Assembly (NCBI GenBank): GCA_003353825.1
Contig: PIVW01000222.1
Location: forward strand, 1 to 9,139
Direction of reading: 5' to 3'
Source: Chloroflexota bacterium
Lineage (GTDB): Bacteria; Chloroflexota; Anaerolineae; J102
DNA length: 9,139 nucleotides
The number at the start of each line of letters is the position of its first letter. Within the stretch, counting starts at the first letter, position 1. Positions 6,595 to 9,139 of the stretch are shown here, piece after piece. A program made the position numbers and the translations under genes. A model generated the notes under the pieces. The model did no database searches. It was not told where the DNA came from and worked only from the letters and a program-made list of their open reading frames with translations.

Positions 6595-7641
6595 ATGCGC
6601 GCCGTAATTTTCAGAGAACATAGCCCTAATTTAGATGTCTACGAGATCGTCGACGACATGCCCAGCCCCGTGATTGGACCGAGCGATGTGCTGATCAATA
6701 TCCATTATGCTGCGCTCAACCGTCTGGACGACTGGGTGCGTGTGGGTTGGCGAGGATTGAATCTGCACCTGCCTCATATTCCCGGTTCCGATTTTGCCGG
6801 AGAGATCGCAGAAGTTGGGGACCAGGTAAGTGGTTGGGCGGTAGGGCAACGGGTGGTGGGCAATCCCACCCTATTTTGCGATAGCTGCCGATATTGCTTG
6901 GGCGGCGACCAGCACTTATGCGAGCGTATTGCCATCGTAGGTGAGCATGTGCACGGTGCTTACGCCGAATTCATGCGCCTGCCCGCCCGCAATCTCATCG
7001 CCGTCCCCGATGAATTCGATCTCAAATTGGCGGCGGCGGGCAACCTGGTCTATCTCACTGCCTGGCGCAGTCTCATTGTCGATGGCAACCTCAGGCCGGG
7101 TGAAACTGTGCTAGTGGTGGGCGCGGGGGGTGGGGTGAACATCGCCAGCATGCAACTGGCGAAACTGGCAGGCGCAACCGTATGGGTTATCGCCGGCAAT
7201 GCCGACAAGGCGGAGAAAGCCCGGGCTTTAGGCGCCGACTGGGTGCACGACCGCAGCCAAGAACCTGAGTGGGGCCGCCTTGTCTGGCGCAAGAGCGTCA
7301 AGCTGGGTGTAGATCTGGGTGGTCGCAGTGTGGTTGAGATCAAAAGGGGCAATAGCCTCCGCAGCCTGGGCCGCCACGGCCGCTTGCTAACGGTGGGTGG
7401 CACAAGTGGTTACAATGCCGAGGTTCCGGTGAACCTGATCTTCGGCCGGCAGTTACGCATCATCGGCAGCACCATGGGGAATATGGAAGACGCGCGCATG
7501 GCCTTCGACCTGATCTTCTCGGGCAAAATCAGGCCGGTGATCGATAGCGTCTATCCTTTACATGGTTACCTAGAGGCGATACAACGGCTACGATCAAATG
7601 AGCATTTTGGCAAGATCGTGATGGATGTACAGATGAAGTGA
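6595..7641 (+). CDS. MDR-superfamily zinc-lobe alcohol dehydrogenase-like oxidoreductase
   Basis: A 348-residue medium-chain dehydrogenase/reductase. The GroES-like domain covers about 1-150 and the Rossmann domain about 150-300, with the nucleotide motif VLVVGAGGGVN at 172-182. Four cysteines, C95, C98, C101 and C109, form the structural zinc lobe. The catalytic zinc ligands of classical alcohol dehydrogenases are missing: the usual C-G-x-D is NRLDDW at 42-47 and the usual G-H-E is GSDFAGE at 64-70. This pattern is nearer to quinone oxidoreductase or enoyl-reductase types, so the substrate is open. At 241-245 LGGRS replaces the hydrophobic strand ending in an acidic residue expected here, possibly through a compensated frameshift. 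The start at 6595 fits the family (MRAVIFREH). No clear ribosome-binding site is present; the repeat element ends just upstream. Confidence 0.88.
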   Translation: MRAVIFREHSPNLDVYEIVDDMPSPVIGPSDVLINIHYAALNRLDDWVRVGWRGLNLHLPHIPGSDFAGEIAEVGDQVSGWAVGQRVVGNPTLFCDSCRYCLGGDQHLCERIAIVGEHVHGAYAEFMRLPARNLIAVPDEFDLKLAAAGNLVYLTAWRSLIVDGNLRPGETVLVVGAGGGVNIASMQLAKLAGATVWVIAGNADKAEKARALGADWVHDRSQEPEWGRLVWRKSVKLGVDLGGRSVVEIKRGNSLRSLGRHGRLLTVGGTSGYNAEVPVNLIFGRQLRIIGSTMGNMEDARMAFDLIFSGKIRPVIDSVYPLHGYLEAIQRLRSNEHFGKIVMDVQMK

Positions 7642-7771
7642 TAGGAAGTACACTGTAGTCAAACCAATATATCACGTCAGTTCTTCCACCCTTTACACGA
7701 TATCCTTGAAAGATAGCAATTAGCCACAACTCCCCTCATTCTTACAACAGCATGTCAGACCCACCCAGTTC

Positions 7772-8575
7772 ATGACGGTAATCACACACTACTTCTCAGG
7801 AATGCGCGCCAGCATCCGCCCGATAAAACATCTGAAGACCGATAGGCTCTGGGAGATTGATACATTGCGAGGCGTGGCCATCCTCAACATGGTCCTTTAT
7901 CATTTCCAACTCGATTTGGTTATGTTCGGCGGGTATGACATCGTCTTGTTCACGGGCTTCTGGCACTATTTTCAGATATTTACCGCATGCCTGTTCATCG
8001 GTCTCGTCGGCGTCTCCCTTACGTTGAGCTACAACCAGGCTCGCCAACGTGGGCAACAGGGCATCCTTTGGCCCAGATACCTGGTGCGGGGCTTTCAGGT
8101 CTTCTCCTGGGGCATTGTATTAAGTATCATCACCTATCTCTTCATGCCAAGTAACTATATTCGCTTTGGCATCCTCAACCTGATCGGCTTTTCGATCATG
8201 ATCGCCTATCCCTTTATACGCCTGCGCTGGATCAACTTGTTTTTGGGTATCTTCATCCTGTTACTCGCCGAACTTGTGCCGATCCTGCGCCTGAACATCA
8301 ACTGGCTCGACTGGTTCGGGCTGGATGTCACCCCCCATCCTGGCTTTGACTATTTCCCTGTTATCGGCTGGTTTGGTGTGGTACTGATCGGTATCTTTGT
8401 GGGGAACACCTTGTACGCCGGCGCTGAACGGCGCTACCCCCTGCCCAATCTCGCCAATTTGCGCCTAATCCGCATATTGCGCTTGCTGGGTCAGAACTCA
8501 CTCCTCATCTACTTAATTCACCAACCCATCCTCTTCGTGATATTGACACTGCTTGGGCTCATTAAGATGTGGTGA
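7772..8575 (+). CDS. DUF1624 / HGSNAT-like membrane acyltransferase
   Basis: A 267-residue integral membrane protein with about seven or eight hydrophobic segments (roughly 35-50, 57-85, 107-125, 132-147, 153-172, 195-212 and 243-264). The N-terminal RLWEIDTLRGVAILNMVLYHF (25-45), FIGLVGVSLTL at 75-85, RFGILNLIGFS at 131-141, DYFPVIGWFGVVLIGI at 193-208 and GQNSLLIYLIHQP at 240-252 match the DUF1624 family, related to the catalytic domain of heparan-alpha-glucosaminide N-acetyltransferase. A role in acylating surface sugars is therefore possible but unproven. The Asn at 136 stands where I recall many relatives having His, which may matter for activity. The start is uncertain: ATG at 7772 or the in-frame ATG at 7802, both before the conserved domain. 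The 130 bases upstream show no clear promoter. Confidence 0.85.
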   Translation: MTVITHYFSGMRASIRPIKHLKTDRLWEIDTLRGVAILNMVLYHFQLDLVMFGGYDIVLFTGFWHYFQIFTACLFIGLVGVSLTLSYNQARQRGQQGILWPRYLVRGFQVFSWGIVLSIITYLFMPSNYIRFGILNLIGFSIMIAYPFIRLRWINLFLGIFILLLAELVPILRLNINWLDWFGLDVTPHPGFDYFPVIGWFGVVLIGIFVGNTLYAGAERRYPLPNLANLRLIRILRLLGQNSLLIYLIHQPILFVILTLLGLIKMW

Positions 8576-8847
8576 GCAACCGCTGCCATACGTGGCAACA
8601 TTTCTGGCAATTGTTCCCAGACTGCGCTGAGAATATCAGGCCCCGCTGGGGCAGGTAGCAAGTGGCGGGTCGCAGGTGCGAGTGCCATGAACCAAAGTGC
8701 ACGCGCGGAGTGGCGACTCATGCAAAAATAGCAAAACGCCCTACTGATCGACTATAATCCCCCCTGCGTCGGTCTGCGAGTGGCAGGCCGTATGTATCAG
8801 TGTTCGGCAGCAGGCATGCACCGACCCTATCATTATTCGTAGAGAGC
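8576..8847. other. Intergenic stretch before the carboxylase start
   Basis: No confident gene lies here. The minus strand has a 67-codon open frame (8518-8721) overlapping the end of the acyltransferase gene; its translation (LLPAPAGPDILSAVWEQLPE and onward) is not obviously spurious, but I recognise no family. On the plus strand a 16-codon frame runs from ATG 8792 to TAG 8840, just ahead of the carboxylase start; it may be chance. Confidence 0.4.
8753..8758 (+). promoter_or_regulatory. Possible -10 element for the carboxylase-like gene
   Basis: A consensus TATAAT lies about 90 bases upstream of the ATG at 8848/8854, but no recognisable -35 sits 16-18 bases before it. If used, it would give a leader of about 80 bases, unlike the leaderless starts seen at 4331 and 4429. 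Confidence 0.3.
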
Positions 8848-8853
8848 ATGGGC

Positions 8854-8929
8854 ATGAGCCATAACGAACGATTCGAACTCCTCCAACAGATGCGCGAAAA
8901 GGCGCTCCTCGGTGGTGGTGAAGAACGTC
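8854..8929 (+). pseudogene. Start of acyl-CoA carboxylase carboxyltransferase beta subunit, cut short
   Basis: The frame from ATG 8854 (an in-frame ATG at 8848 is an alternative) gives MSHNERFELLQQMREKALLG followed by GGEER. This is the typical N-terminus of propionyl-/methylmalonyl-/acetyl-CoA carboxylase beta chains, where L-G-G-G-E-x-R is normally followed by a QHARGKLTARER-type segment. Here the next residues are LCPHHAGHEIPRR, which do not fit the family. The frame remains open to the window end, but its translation is just the out-of-frame reading of an amidohydrolase. About 25 of the roughly 510 residues expected for this family are therefore present. Weak AGAGAG upstream of ATG 8848 is the only hint of a ribosome-binding site. 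Confidence 0.7.
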
Positions 8930-9139
8930 TATGCCCGCACCATGCAGGGCATGAAATTCCCCGGCGCGCCCTATGGCCTCAAGATGGCCTGTGGCGAGAA
9001 CCCCAAGCGAATCTATGGACGCATGCGCAAGCGCGCGCCCACAACCCGCATGGGCAACGTGCACGGGCAGCGCGAGGCCTTCATCAAGGCACAACAACAC
9101 ATGCGCGAGATCGCCAAGCGAGGCGGCAGCCAGGAGCAG
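8912..9139 (+). pseudogene. Interior fragment of an imidazolonepropionase-like amidohydrolase
   Basis: Read in the frame of 8912, the sequence gives VVVKNVYARTMQGMKFPGAP, then YGLKMACGENPKRIYG and a PTTRMGNVHGQREAFIKAQQ segment, open to the window edge. The GLKMACGENPKR and TRMGN motifs are typical of a group of amidohydrolases related to imidazolonepropionase (metal-dependent hydrolases of the COG1228 type). In those proteins this stretch lies in the interior, so the N-terminal part with the first metal-binding histidines is missing. Upstream this frame hits a stop at 8855-8857, and there is no plausible start other than the GTG codons at 8912-8920. The fragment may continue past 9139, so only the 5' truncation can be judged. 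Confidence 0.72.

Noticed and set aside
8741..9100. 119-codon minus-strand open frame at the right edge
   Set aside because: It is antisense to the recognisable carboxylase and amidohydrolase fragments, and its own translation shows no family.

Overview
The window looks like chromosomal DNA of a free-living bacterium of moderate GC content. It was probably taken from a metagenome or draft contig. A member of the Chloroflexota (Anaerolineae-like) is my best guess. The clues are a lipoprotein with a Thr-Pro-rich linker, start codons without Shine-Dalgarno sequences, apparently leaderless promoters, and dispersed GCAGAT-type repeats. None of these proves the phylum.

Left part, minus strand (275-4331): a compact aromatic amino acid block transcribed leftward in the order aroA (EPSP synthase), aroE (shikimate dehydrogenase), an isochorismatase-family cysteine hydrolase, and aroC (chorismate synthase). 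The first three genes are separated by only 5-7 bases and are almost certainly one operon. aroC follows after 163 bases. Together AroE, AroA and AroC cover three of the last four steps to chorismate (shikimate kinase is absent here). The hydrolase is an unexplained passenger. The aroC start codon lies inside a run of GGGGATT heptamers that forms a textbook four-tract G-quadruplex pattern on the plus strand.

Middle (4332-5690): a short intergenic region carries two divergent promoters. Each has its -10 hexamer exactly 6 bases before an ATG, so both aroA and the rightward gene are predicted to make leaderless mRNAs. The rightward gene encodes a lipoprotein of the ABC solute-binding type, with no permease nearby. 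Eleven bases later comes a HIT-family nucleotide phosphorylase/hydrolase (Ap4A phosphorylase-like).

Right part, plus strand (6192-8575): a 403-base gap holds a 318-base element bounded by 26-bp inverted repeats. Related repeats occur at the left end of the window. Then come a zinc-lobe MDR dehydrogenase/reductase and a membrane protein of the DUF1624 (HGSNAT-like acyltransferase) family.

Right edge (8848-9139): the start of an acyl-CoA carboxylase carboxyltransferase beta subunit (PccB-like) runs, after about 25 codons, straight into the interior of an unrelated amidohydrolase in a different frame. The switch occurs at an 18-base stretch that could encode either protein. This is either a real microhomology deletion or an assembly chimera, and it is the most important thing to check. 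I saw no tRNA, rRNA, CRISPR array or transposase gene.
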